Source: Sulfitobacter pontiacus (lineage in GTDB: Bacteria; Pseudomonadota; Alphaproteobacteria; Rhodobacterales; Rhodobacteraceae). From it: a stretch of DNA of 64,000 nucleotides. The DNA lies in contig NZ_CP160849.1 in NCBI RefSeq assembly GCF_040790665.1, positions 2,877,501-2,941,500 on the forward strand. The letters run 5' to 3'. Positions 50,707 to 59,555 of this stretch are shown here, in pieces (the first letter of the stretch is position 1; every line of letters starts with the position of its first letter). The notes below the pieces were generated by a model that did no database searches, was not told where the DNA came from, and saw only the letters and a list, made by a program, of their open reading frames with translations. The position numbers and the translations under genes are program-made.

Positions 50707-50730
50707 AAAAAAACGCCCCCGAGGGGGCGT
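50707..50730 (-). terminator. Intrinsic terminator of the small secreted protein gene
   Basis: ACGCCCCC (50713-50720), loop GA and GGGGGCGT (50723-50730) form the stem; on the minus strand it is followed by seven U residues (A run 50707-50713). Confidence 0.88.
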
Positions 50731-50764
50731 TCTCGAAACTCTCAGATCGTCAGATCTGTATTGC

Positions 50765-51106
50765 TTACGTACCGTTGGAACCGTTTGTGCCGTTTGCGTC
50801 GTCATCGTTGCTTGCGATAACTGCGACAGCAACGATAACCGCTGCGATACCACCGGCCGCGGCGGGGCTCAGGCCCTCAAAGCCAACGCCACCAGCGGCG
50901 CTTGGATCGATGCAACGACGTGCAATGATGCCATCGATTTCGGTAGGTGCTTGGCAAGCGTAGGTAACGCCGTTTTCGCCAACAACTGTGGTTGGGTAGC
51001 CGGCAACGCCGGAATCACCACCAACAGCGGCTTGGGTTGTAACTTGGGCGGAAGCTGCGCCGGCAGTCATCAAAAGCGCGGCGGCGAATGCTGTGAAGCG
51101 TGTCAT
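50765..51106 (-). CDS. Small exported protein with C-terminal membrane segment
   Basis: This 113-residue protein has an N-terminal signal peptide (FTAFAAALLMTAGAASAQ, cleavage after ASA). A short domain with two cysteines follows (TYACQAPTEIDG and ARRCIDPSA, probably a disulfide), then a hydrophobic Ala/Gly/Val helix (AAAGGIAAVIVAVAVIAS) and a polar Asn/Asp/Gly tail. It should lie in the periplasm, anchored by the C-terminal helix. I do not recognise a family. The gene is compact, with its own terminator and a moderately AT-rich upstream region. Confidence 0.75.
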   Translation of the reverse strand: MTRFTAFAAALLMTAGAASAQVTTQAAVGGDSGVAGYPTTVVGENGVTYACQAPTEIDGIIARRCIDPSAAGGVGFEGLSPAAAGGIAAVIVAVAVIASNDDDANGTNGSNGT

Positions 51107-51248
51107 AATAATTTCTCCAGTTTGCGAAGGTCAAAAATCTTGATCATCATATCGCATATTTCAGGCGCAATAGCAAACTTGATATTGACGCTAGGGTCAT
51201 CAGATCAAGTAAATGCAATTCAACCGACCGTTTTCGGGCTCGGCCAGA

Positions 51249-52724
51249 CTATAATGCATATAGAGTGCTGAATTTCTCCGTCAAATAAGAAAGCAAGGGG
51301 GCCTCGCTCGGCTGCTCTCCGGTGGCGCGCGTGATCAGATCCCGCGGGGCGTAAAGCCCGCCGTGGCGCTGGACATTCTCGCGCAGCCAGCCCGTCGCCG
51401 CAGAGGTATCGCCCTGCGCCAATTGCGCATCCAGTTCCGGTACATCGCGGCGCAGCGCCGTATTCAGGCACCCGGCATAGACGTTGCCCAAGGAATATGT
51501 CGGGAAATAGCCGAACAACCCGACTGACCAATGCACATCCTGCAACACCCCGTTCGAGGGCCGGTCAACCGCATAGCCGAAATCGGCCTCGAACCTGTCG
51601 TTCCACGCGGCTTCCAGATCACCGACCTGCAGATCACCGGCCATCAAAGCGCGCTCCAGATCAAACCGCAAAAGCACGTGCAGATTGTATTGCAGCTCGT
51701 CGGCCTCGGTCCGGATATAGCCGTCAGAGACACGGTTCACGATGCGGTAGAAGGTTTCTTCATCCGCCACGCCAAAATCACCGAAGGCATCGCGCATCTG
51801 ACCATACAACCAGCCGGTAAAGGCACGGCTGCGCCCAAGCTGGTTTTCATAGATCCGGCTTTGACTTTCGTGCACCCCCATAGACACACCCGCCCCAAGC
51901 GGCGTCAAAAGGTAGTCCTTGTCGATGCCCTGCTCGTAGCAGGCATGCCCGACCTCGTGGATGGTGGAATAAAAACAGTTGAACGGGTCCAGCTCGTTGG
52001 TGCGTGTGGTGATCCGAACATCAAGCCCCGACCCGCTTGAGAACGGATGCACGGCCTTGTCGACACGCCCCATGGACATATCATAGCCGAAGGTGGTGGC
52101 GAGCTGACGTGTCAGCTTCATCTGGGTCTCCGCGTCAAAGCGGCCCTCTAGCACCGGCGGTGCTTCGGCGGCGCGCACGGCTTCGCGCAGGCGCGTCAGC
52201 TCGGGGCGCAATGCGCCGAACATCGCCTCCAGCTCGGCAGCACGCGCACCGGGTTCATAATCATCCAGCATCGCGTCATAGACATCGCCGCCAGCAGCCA
52301 GCGCCTGCCCTTCTTCGCGCTTCAACGCGATCACCTCGGTCAGGGTCGGGGCAAAGGCCGCGACATCATCGGCGGCGCGCGCCTCGGCCCAGATGCCCTG
52401 CGCTTCCGAGGTGACCCGCGCGATCCGGGCGGCCAGCGCTGCGGGCACTTTAGAGCTGCGCGCGTGACTGCGACGGATGTCACGCAGCTGCGCTTGTCCG
52501 ACGGGGTTCAGCGCCGCTTCGTCGATCCTGTCCAGCCATTCGGGAACGCGCGGATCAACACGGCGCGCATGAAGCACGCCTTCCATTGCCGCCATCTCCT
52601 CGCCACGCTGCGGGGCCGCCCCGCGTGGCATGACGGTCTCCTGATCCCAACCCAACCGGCCCGCGACCTGTGCCAGCGCCTCGGTTTCGCGCTGGAACGC
52701 CATCAGCTCATCAAAAGCACTCAT
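51249..52724 (-). CDS. M32 family metallocarboxypeptidase (Taq type)
   Basis: This 491-residue zinc carboxypeptidase has STIHEVGHACYEQGI, whose HExGH supplies two zinc ligands and the catalytic Glu. The third ligand is expected in HESQSRIYENQLGRS. DVRITTRTNELDPFNCFYSTIHE fits the family substrate strand, and a C-terminal DVHWSVGLFGYFPTYSLGN is highly typical. It removes C-terminal residues from peptides in the cytoplasm. Its ATG overlaps the last base of the ctaA stop (TGATG), so the two genes are cotranslated. Confidence 0.95.
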   Translation of the reverse strand: MSAFDELMAFQRETEALAQVAGRLGWDQETVMPRGAAPQRGEEMAAMEGVLHARRVDPRVPEWLDRIDEAALNPVGQAQLRDIRRSHARSSKVPAALAARIARVTSEAQGIWAEARAADDVAAFAPTLTEVIALKREEGQALAAGGDVYDAMLDDYEPGARAAELEAMFGALRPELTRLREAVRAAEAPPVLEGRFDAETQMKLTRQLATTFGYDMSMGRVDKAVHPFSSGSGLDVRITTRTNELDPFNCFYSTIHEVGHACYEQGIDKDYLLTPLGAGVSMGVHESQSRIYENQLGRSRAFTGWLYGQMRDAFGDFGVADEETFYRIVNRVSDGYIRTEADELQYNLHVLLRFDLERALMAGDLQVGDLEAAWNDRFEADFGYAVDRPSNGVLQDVHWSVGLFGYFPTYSLGNVYAGCLNTALRRDVPELDAQLAQGDTSAATGWLRENVQRHGGLYAPRDLITRATGEQPSEAPLLSYLTEKFSTLYAL

Positions 52725-53875
52725 CAGGATTTACCTCGTACAGATGTCGGAATGGGATAGGCGCTCAGGAAGCGGGCGCGCAGGATCAACACCCACAGCA
52801 CCACGGCAAGCACCTGATGGAAGATCGCGATATGTACCGGTGCGGCGTTGATCACGGTCACAATGCCCAAGGCGATCTGCCCCAGCATCGCAATCATCAT
52901 CAGGTTGAACGCTTTGCGCGTATTGGGATGCGCCGACTTACGGCCCCGCAGCCAGACCACGATAGCGAAGGCAAACAGCAGATAGCCCGCCATGCGGTGC
53001 ATGAACTGCACCAGCCCGGGGTTTTCAAAGAAGTTGCGCCAGACCGGCGTGATGCTGAAGGCGTCAGGCGGAAAGAACTGCCCCTGCATCAGCGGCCAGT
53101 CGACAAAGAACCGCCCCGCATCGATCCCCGCGACCAGCGCGCCCAGCAGGATCTGCAGGAAGGCAAAATGCAACAGGCCCGTGGACATGCCGAAAAGCTT
53201 CGCCTCCTTGGCGCGTCGCGCCTGCATCAGGTCACGCTCGCTCCGGCCCAAGAGCAACGCATACCAGGTGATGAACCCGAGGATGACAAAGGCAAGCCCC
53301 AGATGCGTGGCCAAACGGTAGCTGGCGACATCCAGAACCGCCTCTCCGGTGGTGACGCCCGACGACACCATCCACCAGCCGATCGCACCCTGCAGACCGC
53401 CAAGACCGCCCAAGACAAGCAAACGCCCGGACCAGCCAACGGGGATCTGGCGACGCAAGAGAAACCACAAAAACCCGACAGCCCAGACCAGACCGATCAC
53501 CCGGCCCAACTGCCGGTGGCCCCATTCCCACCAGTATATTGCTTTGAAATCAGACAGTTCCATCCAGGAGTTCTGGACCTGGAACTCGTCAATCTCTTGG
53601 TATTTGGCGAATTCCGACTGCCAGTCCGCCTCGTTCATCGGCGGCATAGCTCCGGTAAAGGGCTTCCATTCGGTGATGCTCAGGCCGCTGTCGGTCAATC
53701 GGGTCAGACCGCCCACGGCGATCATCACAAAGACCAATGCAAATAGGATGAACAGCCAGATACGGATGCCACGGCGTGCCCCACCCCGCCCGCGGTCAAT
53801 GCCGCCAGCCTGTGCCACGGGGCGCGTGGCCTGCGCCTCGCCTACGTCCTCGAACAGCTTTCGTTTTTCGGCCAT
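52724..53875 (-). CDS. ctaA: Heme A synthase CtaA (COX15 type)
   Basis: This 383-residue membrane protein has about eight helices and oxidises the C8 methyl of heme O to the formyl of heme A for aa3-type cytochrome oxidase. GGLTRLTDSGLSITEWKP (N-terminal signature), EFQVQNSWMELSDFKAIYWWEWGHRQLGR in parts with the heme His, and FMHRMAGYLLFAF with another ligand His near the C-terminus are seen. It is the long alphaproteobacterial/mitochondrial type. It is upstream of and overlapping the M32 peptidase gene. Confidence 0.95.
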   Translation of the reverse strand: MAEKRKLFEDVGEAQATRPVAQAGGIDRGRGGARRGIRIWLFILFALVFVMIAVGGLTRLTDSGLSITEWKPFTGAMPPMNEADWQSEFAKYQEIDEFQVQNSWMELSDFKAIYWWEWGHRQLGRVIGLVWAVGFLWFLLRRQIPVGWSGRLLVLGGLGGLQGAIGWWMVSSGVTTGEAVLDVASYRLATHLGLAFVILGFITWYALLLGRSERDLMQARRAKEAKLFGMSTGLLHFAFLQILLGALVAGIDAGRFFVDWPLMQGQFFPPDAFSITPVWRNFFENPGLVQFMHRMAGYLLFAFAIVVWLRGRKSAHPNTRKAFNLMMIAMLGQIALGIVTVINAAPVHIAIFHQVLAVVLWVLILRARFLSAYPIPTSVRGKS

Positions 53876-53930
53876 GGTGCCTCTCGTCTGCTAGGGTTTG
53901 TGCAGAAGTAGGACACAAGCGCACAAAGGT

Positions 53931-54683
53931 CTAGCCGCGCTCTTTCCAACGTACCATCTGTCGCAGGGTGCCGTGCAAGGTCTGCACGTCGGCACGGGTC
54001 AGCGGCAGGCGCGACCACATGTTGCGCAGATTGATCTTCATGCTGGCGGCCTTGTGCTCGGGGTAGAAAAAGCCGGCGGTGTCGAGACGTTCCTCGAAAT
54101 GACGTGCGAGATGTTCGATCTCGCTGTTGTCGGCCCAGTCGGTGCCCGCCATCTCGACCTGCTCGGCCACGACATCGCCCTGCGCACGCATCCACTCATA
54201 GCCCATCAGCAACACACATTGCGCAAGGTTAAGCGAGGCAAAGGCAGGGTTTACCGGGACCGAGACAATCGCATTCGCGCGGCTGATATCATCATTCTCA
54301 AGCCCTGCCCGTTCCGGCCCGAACAGCACCGAGACACGGCGGCCCTCGCGGATCATCTGCGCGGCTTTGGCCATAGCCGCTTCAGGACTATAAACTGGCT
54401 TGGTCAGATCTCGATCGCGCGCCGTGGTGGCAAAAACAAAGGCAGCATCGCCCACAGCACCGGCCAGATCATCATAGATCACCGCCTCATCCAGCAACCG
54501 CCCCGCACCAGATGCCATAGCAACGGCCGAAGGGTTCGGCCAGCCGTCACGCGGCGCGACAATGCGCATGCGATCAAGGCCAAAGTTCCACATGGCCCGT
54601 GCGGCGGCACCGATGTTTTCGCCCATCTGCGGGCGCACAAGCACAAAGGCCGGGATCTGCGGGTGTTCTACTGTATCATTCAT
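53931..54683 (-). CDS. trmJ: TrmJ-like tRNA (cytidine/uridine-2'-O-)methyltransferase
   Basis: This SPOUT-class methyltransferase of about 250 residues has the three knot motifs: FVLVRPQMGENIGAAARAMWNFGL, VSVLFGPERAGLENDDISRAN, and VPVNPAFASLNLAQCVLLMGYEW. These are the TrmH/TrmJ signatures. The short helical C-terminal extension fits TrmJ, which methylates the ribose at position 32 of the anticodon loop. I use ATG 54683 with GAGGTG before it; GTG 54689 would add two residues. The ctaA gene downstream runs the same way after a 55-bp gap. Confidence 0.88.
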   Translation of the reverse strand: MNDTVEHPQIPAFVLVRPQMGENIGAAARAMWNFGLDRMRIVAPRDGWPNPSAVAMASGAGRLLDEAVIYDDLAGAVGDAAFVFATTARDRDLTKPVYSPEAAMAKAAQMIREGRRVSVLFGPERAGLENDDISRANAIVSVPVNPAFASLNLAQCVLLMGYEWMRAQGDVVAEQVEMAGTDWADNSEIEHLARHFEERLDTAGFFYPEHKAASMKINLRNMWSRLPLTRADVQTLHGTLRQMVRWKERG

Positions 54684-54839
54684 GGGCACCTCATACGCGC
54701 GCGGCGCGCACCTCGCAAGAACGACGGGGCGCTCCGCGCGCCTTCCAAATGGGAAAAAATCCTCGCCGAAGGCATAAAAGTTTTTCTTTCCCCGCGTGAT
54801 CCGCTAATTGACGCGCAATAACGCAAAGGACAGCAAGCC

Positions 54840-55460
54840 ATGGATACGCCCGAACAGCCGCAGCTTTACCTGATTACCCCGCCCGAGCTTGAACTCTCCA
54901 GCTTCCCCGACCAGCTGGCGCGTGTGCTGGATGCGCATGATGTGGCCTGCGTACGTCTGGCGCTCAGCACCCGTGACGAAGATCGCGTAATGCGCGCGGC
55001 GGATGCACTGCGGGGCGTCACCGACGCGCGTGACATTGCGCTGGTGATTGCGGATCACACTTTGCTGGCGGAACGGTTGGGGCTTGATGGCGTGCATCTG
55101 TCGGATGCGGCACGCTCCGTGCGTCATGCGCGCAAGACCTTGGGCGATGACGCCATTGTCGGCAGCTTTTGCAACGGCTCGCGTCACGACGGCATGGCCG
55201 CAGGCGAAGCGGGTGCGGATTACATCAGCTTTGGTCCGGTGAACGCGTCCCTGCTGGACGATGGCACCCACGCCGAACTAGAGCTATTCCAATGGTGGTC
55301 CGAAGTGATCGAAGTGCCGGTCGTCGCCGAAGGCGGGCTCAACACCGATCTGATCCGCGCGCTCACCCCCGTTACCGACTTTTTCGGCATCGGGGATGAA
55401 ATCTGGACCAGCGAAACACCCCAGCAGGCGCTCGCTGATCTGATTGCCGCGATGAAGTAA
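54840..55460 (+). CDS. Thiamine phosphate synthase-like protein (ThiE/TenI family)
   Basis: This 206-residue TIM barrel has LYLITPPELE, CVRLALST, ALVIADHTLLAERLGLDGVHLSD, GADYISFGPV and VPVVAEGGLNTDLI. These follow the ThiE pattern (DGVHL, GADY..GP, A.GG). Several ThiE positions are changed: no clear RxK diphosphate contact is seen and the GP loop is followed by NASLLDDGTHAEL rather than a T-K motif. It may be a TenI-like paralogue with another role. It stands apart from other thiamine genes. AAAGGACAGCAAGCC precedes the ATG. Confidence 0.75.
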   Translation: MDTPEQPQLYLITPPELELSSFPDQLARVLDAHDVACVRLALSTRDEDRVMRAADALRGVTDARDIALVIADHTLLAERLGLDGVHLSDAARSVRHARKTLGDDAIVGSFCNGSRHDGMAAGEAGADYISFGPVNASLLDDGTHAELELFQWWSEVIEVPVVAEGGLNTDLIRALTPVTDFFGIGDEIWTSETPQQALADLIAAMK

Positions 55461-55476
55461 CCGCGCAGGGCGGGTG

Positions 55477-56802
55477 TTACAGGAACACCCGCTCTACGAA
55501 CCAATAGGCCCCGATGACCGCAATCGCGACCGACGCCGGAATGGCGACAAAGCGACGGTAGGGTGCCGCGACCTGACGGAACTGCACCGACAGGAAACAC
55601 CCGGTAAAGACCAGCGCCAGCGGGATCAGGAACACCGGCACCGGTGCCTCCAGCAGCGCGGCCACGGCGGGCATCGGTACAATGCACAGCGCCAGCGCAA
55701 TCACCGTCAGCGCCACATAAAGCCCCTTGGTCGCACGCGGGTCGCCCTGCCCGCGCATCACCCGCAGCGCCTGCCAGACACAGAGGAACATGACGGCAAT
55801 CACGGTGAGCTGCCCGATCTCTACCCCGATGTTGAACCCGATGAGCGCGGGGATGAACTGGTCTTGCGGCAAGCCGAATTCCCCCAGCACCGAGGCAAAA
55901 CCAAGCCCGTGCAACAGACCAAAGCCAAAGATCACCAGCGGTCTCCACGGGCTGAGCCCTGCAAGAAAGATATTCTCGACCGCGACATAGACGATAGAGG
56001 CGGCGATCAACGGCTCGACAATGCTACCGGGGACAGTCACCCAGCCAAGCGCGCCAAGCGCCAATGTCACCGTATGCGCGGCCGTAAACGCCGTGACCTG
56101 CCAGACCAGCGGGCGCAGATGTGTCGACAGGAAAAACAACCCCAGCACGAACAAGATATGATCCAGCCCTTTGGGCAGGATGTGGTCAAACCCGACGGGA
56201 ATATAGCTGGCAAACGCCTCCCACGCGGATTGCTGTCCGCCGCCCGCAAGCAAAATTTCGGGGCTTTCCGCGCCACCGTCCAGATAACCGGTATAGGGGT
56301 TTTCGACCCCTTGCTGACGCAGGACCAGCGCGCCCGACCCATCGGGCCATGACACCACCAGCCCGCGCGTGTCTTGCGGCACCATTCCTTGCAGCGACCA
56401 TTCGGCGATACGGGGCAGTTCTGGGTTCACGTCTTCGGGAAGCGTCAGCGCCACTGCCTCCAGCGCCACAGGCTCCCCATCGGCGCGCAGCAGCGGTAGC
56501 GCGTTCCACTGGGCCAGCAATTCCGGCGCACGGGCCGCGACCTCATCGGCGGGCAAGGCACGCAAGCTGTCGTAATCGCTGGCATCTTCGGCATCATTCG
56601 TATCAGCCACCGCGTCCAGATCAATGCCGGACATCAGCGCCTCTAGGTTCACGCGCAGATCAAGCGTGACCTGACCGTCGCTGCTTTGCACATCGGCGAT
56701 GGTCGGCACGACTTCATGCGCCTGCGCGAGCCCTACCAGCCCACTTGACAAAACCAGCACATAGGCCAGCTTGAGTATCAGTTTATAAAAGGTTGTTGTC
56801 AT
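55477..56802 (-). CDS. HupE/UreJ-family membrane protein (metal permease-like)
   Basis: This protein of about 441 residues has a signal peptide, a periplasmic domain starting AHEVVPTIADV, and then membrane helices with GFDHILPKGLDHILFVLGLFFL, TAFTAAHTVTLALG and FGFGLLHGLGFASVLGEFGL. The histidines of HILF, HTVT and LLHGLGFA form the probable metal path of HupE/UreJ proteins, which import nickel, cobalt or copper. GGGA seven bases before ATG 56802 supports this start. The start codon overlaps that of the divergent DUF4198 gene in the tetranucleotide CATG (56800-56803), so each promoter must lie in the other gene. Confidence 0.85.
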   Translation of the reverse strand: MTTTFYKLILKLAYVLVLSSGLVGLAQAHEVVPTIADVQSSDGQVTLDLRVNLEALMSGIDLDAVADTNDAEDASDYDSLRALPADEVAARAPELLAQWNALPLLRADGEPVALEAVALTLPEDVNPELPRIAEWSLQGMVPQDTRGLVVSWPDGSGALVLRQQGVENPYTGYLDGGAESPEILLAGGGQQSAWEAFASYIPVGFDHILPKGLDHILFVLGLFFLSTHLRPLVWQVTAFTAAHTVTLALGALGWVTVPGSIVEPLIAASIVYVAVENIFLAGLSPWRPLVIFGFGLLHGLGFASVLGEFGLPQDQFIPALIGFNIGVEIGQLTVIAVMFLCVWQALRVMRGQGDPRATKGLYVALTVIALALCIVPMPAVAALLEAPVPVFLIPLALVFTGCFLSVQFRQVAAPYRRFVAIPASVAIAVIGAYWFVERVFL

Positions 56803-57616
56803 GTTTCTGTCCCGTTTCGTACTCGTACTATCATTCTTATTACCAACTTCGGCTGTCACTGCGCATGAATTCTGGCTGGACGCGCCCGCGTATCAAGTAC
56901 AGCCCGGCACCGAAATAACAACCGACATCCGCAACGGTCAGTTGTTCGAGGGCACACGCCTCGCCTATTTCCCGAACAGCACCGAACGGTTTGACGTGAC
57001 TTTTGACGGGGAAACCGTGCCGGTCACGGCACGCATGGGCGATATCCCGGCGCTGACGATGACCGCGCCGGATCAGGAAGGGCTGGCAATCGTCGCGCAT
57101 CAGGCCAAGGCGACAATGCTGACCTATAAAGACTGGCAAACATTCGTCGGATTTACCGTGCACAAGGATTTCATGCAGGCATTGGCCGAGCACCGCTCGA
57201 AGGGCTATCCCCAAGACAAGGTGCGCGAACGCTATAGCCGCTATTCCAAGGCACTGATCGCTGTCGGCGACGGACAAGGTGAAGACAAAGCCTTGGGGCT
57301 TGAAACCGAATTTGTCGCGCTCACCAACCCCTACACGCTTGCGGCCGATCAGCAGATGGAGGTCGCGCTGACCTACCAGCAAGAGCCGCGCCGCGATGTG
57401 CAGGTTGAAGTCTATGAACGCGACGCCGACAAGAACGTCACCGTGACCAAATACCGGACGGATGACGCGGGGCACGTCCAATTTCCGGTTACCGCGGGGA
57501 TGACCTATCTGGTGGATGCCGTGGTGCTGCGCCCTGCCCCGGACGTGGAAACCACCCCCACCAGCCCCCAATGGGAGAGCCTTTGGGCATCGCTGACATT
57601 TGCCGTGCCGGAATAG
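56801..57616 (+). CDS. DUF4198 domain periplasmic protein
   Basis: This 271-residue exported protein has signal peptide MFLSRFVLVLSFLLPTSAVT-A, with the mature form opening AHEFWLDAP. DUF4198 proteins of this kind accompany nickel/cobalt transport systems, where the N-terminal Ala-His-Glu region may bind metal. Later parts (VALTYQQEPRRDVQVEVYERDADK, TDDAGHVQFPVTAGMTYLVDAVV) read like two beta-sandwich domains. AAAAGG eight bases before ATG 56801 supports the start. It is divergent from a HupE-type permease, so the pair probably handles one metal. Confidence 0.85.
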   Translation: MFLSRFVLVLSFLLPTSAVTAHEFWLDAPAYQVQPGTEITTDIRNGQLFEGTRLAYFPNSTERFDVTFDGETVPVTARMGDIPALTMTAPDQEGLAIVAHQAKATMLTYKDWQTFVGFTVHKDFMQALAEHRSKGYPQDKVRERYSRYSKALIAVGDGQGEDKALGLETEFVALTNPYTLAADQQMEVALTYQQEPRRDVQVEVYERDADKNVTVTKYRTDDAGHVQFPVTAGMTYLVDAVVLRPAPDVETTPTSPQWESLWASLTFAVPE

Positions 57617-57673
57617 GCCTTTTCGCGCCGCCGCGCCTTGCGCCCGCCATATCGGTTGGGCCATACCGGCGGC

Positions 57674-58558
57674 ATGACACATACACCTGACATTCTCTGC
57701 ATCGGTTCCGTGCTTTGGGACATTATCGGCCGTGGCGATACGGTCATGCGACAAGGCTCTGATATGCCCGGTCGCATCTCGCGTCTGCCCGGTGGCGTTG
57801 CGCTGAATATCGCGATGGCGCTGGCCCGCTTTGGGCTGTCCCCCGCCCTCATCAGCGCCGTCGGCCGCGACCCCGAAGGGGACGAGCTGATCGCCGCGTG
57901 CAAGCTGCGCGGGCTGCATACGGATCATGTGTACCGCTCGGATGATCTGCCCACGGACCGCTATATGGCGGTCGAGGGCACCAACGGCCTGATCGCCGCC
58001 ATTGCCGATGCTCATTCGCTTGAGGCTGCGGGCGACAAGATCTTGCGCCCGTTCGAAGACGGATCGCTGCCCACCCCCTACCGCGGGGCCGTGGCGCTGG
58101 ATGGCAATCTGACGCTGGACCTGCTGTCGCAAATGGCCCGTAGCCCGCTGCTCGAGCATGCCGATCTGCGCGTCGCCCCTGCGTCGCCGGGCAAGGCGCA
58201 ACGGCTCACACCGTTTTTGCAGGCGGAACGCGGCACGCTTTACGTCAACCTCGAAGAAGCGGGGCTGCTGTGTCAGGCGACATTCGACAATTCGCGCGAT
58301 GCGGCCACGGCGCTGCTGTCCCGCGGTGCGGTTCGCGCGGTGGTGACCGATGGCGGCAATCCCGCGACGGTGGGTGCGCCAAGCGGTCTGATCACTCAGA
58401 ACCCGCCCCCCGTCTCTGTCACCCGCGTCACCGGTGCCGGTGATACGTTCATGGCTGCCCATATCGCGGCTGAAATCAAAGGGGCGGCACCAGACGCGGC
58501 CCTGACCCAAGCGCTTAGTGCCGCTGCCCAATATGTTTCTGGAGAGACCAAAATATGA
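57674..58558 (+). CDS. psuK: PfkB-family sugar kinase, probable pseudouridine kinase
   Basis: This 294-residue ribokinase-fold protein has DILCIGSVLWDIIGRGD, a GG motif region ISRLPGGVALNIAMALARFG and the ATP/catalytic TRVTGAGDTFMAAH with the base Asp. Its stop overlaps the psuG start (ATGA at 58555-58558), which makes pseudouridine kinase by far the likeliest identity. It phosphorylates pseudouridine released from RNA turnover, and PsuG then splits the C-C glycosidic bond. I start it at ATG 57674; the longer frame lacks a good ATG. Confidence 0.9.
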   Translation: MTHTPDILCIGSVLWDIIGRGDTVMRQGSDMPGRISRLPGGVALNIAMALARFGLSPALISAVGRDPEGDELIAACKLRGLHTDHVYRSDDLPTDRYMAVEGTNGLIAAIADAHSLEAAGDKILRPFEDGSLPTPYRGAVALDGNLTLDLLSQMARSPLLEHADLRVAPASPGKAQRLTPFLQAERGTLYVNLEEAGLLCQATFDNSRDAATALLSRGAVRAVVTDGGNPATVGAPSGLITQNPPPVSVTRVTGAGDTFMAAHIAAEIKGAAPDAALTQALSAAAQYVSGETKI

Positions 58559-59469
58559 TTCCCCTGCACCGCTCTGCCGAAGTCGCCAAAGCCCATGCGA
58601 ATGGAACCCCCGTTGTTGCGCTGGAAAGCACGATCATCACCCACGGGATGCCCTATCCGCAAAACCTAGAGGTCGCGCGTCAGGTCGAGGCAGATGTGCG
58701 TGAGGCCGGTGCGATCCCCGCCACCATCGCTGTGATCGACGGACGTTTGCACATCGGGCTCGAGGACGACGAGCTGACGGCATTGGCGCAGGCCAAGAAT
58801 GTCGCCAAACTGTCGCGCGCCGATATGGCGGCCTGCATCGCCACGGGCGGCACCGGTGCCACAACGGTTGCCGCGACGATGATCGCCGCCCATCTGGCCG
58901 AGATCGCGGTTTTCGCCACCGGCGGTATCGGCGGCGTGCATAAGGGCGCAGAAGACAGCTTTGATATCTCTGCCGACCTGATGGAGCTTGCCCAAACGCC
59001 GGTGACCGTTGTCGCCGCGGGGGCCAAGGCCATTCTGGATGTGGCCAAAACGCTCGAGGTGCTGGAAACGCAAGGCGTGCCGGTGATCACCGTCGGCCAA
59101 GACAGCTTCCCCGCCTTCTGGAGCAGCACCTCCCCGCTGAAATCGCCCCTGCGCATGGATAACGCGACTGATATCGCCGCCGCCCATAAAATGCGCGGTC
59201 ATATGGGTTTGCCCGGGGGGCAGCTGGTCGCCAACCCGATCCCGAAAGAGGATGAAATCGCCGCCGCTGATCTGGCACCCATCATCATGGCCGCCCAAGC
59301 CGATGCCAATACCCACGGCATCAGCGGTAAGGCCGTGACCCCCTATCTATTGCAGCGCATCTTCGAACTGACCGAAGGCCGGTCGCTGACCGCGAACATC
59401 GCATTGGTGCGTAACAACGCCCGTTTTGCGTCCAAAATTGCGGCTGCACTTATGTCAAAAGACGCATAA
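58555..59469 (+). CDS. psuG: Pseudouridine-5'-phosphate glycosidase
   Basis: This 304-residue enzyme cleaves pseudouridine 5'-phosphate to uracil and ribose 5-phosphate. VVALESTIITHGMPYPQN, TGGTGATTVAATM, VFATGGIGGVHKGAEDSFD, PVTVVAAGAKAILDVAKTLE and LPGGQLVANPIPKE are the family signatures, including the catalytic Glu and Lys of the first and fourth. It is coupled to psuK. Together they salvage carbon and uracil from modified RNA. Confidence 0.97.
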   Translation: MIPLHRSAEVAKAHANGTPVVALESTIITHGMPYPQNLEVARQVEADVREAGAIPATIAVIDGRLHIGLEDDELTALAQAKNVAKLSRADMAACIATGGTGATTVAATMIAAHLAEIAVFATGGIGGVHKGAEDSFDISADLMELAQTPVTVVAAGAKAILDVAKTLEVLETQGVPVITVGQDSFPAFWSSTSPLKSPLRMDNATDIAAAHKMRGHMGLPGGQLVANPIPKEDEIAAADLAPIIMAAQADANTHGISGKAVTPYLLQRIFELTEGRSLTANIALVRNNARFASKIAAALMSKDA

Positions 59470-59488
59470 AGCTTAATTATTATGCGTC
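59461..59488 (+). terminator. Hairpin at the psuG stop
   Basis: GACGCATAA (59461-59469, including the stop codon) and TTATGCGTC (59480-59488) are perfect 9-base inverted arms. No U tract follows, so it may protect the 3' end or be a weak terminator. Confidence 0.45.
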
Positions 59489-59555
59489 CTCCATTGTAGC
59501 AACGCGTGAAACGCCCTAGCTCTAACGCATTGCTGCAGTGGGATAACCTTCATTC

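Noticed and set aside
57617-57673. Longer start for psuK at 57638
   Set aside because: The upstream extension has no ATG with a ribosome-binding site, and the PfkB domain begins directly after ATG 57674.
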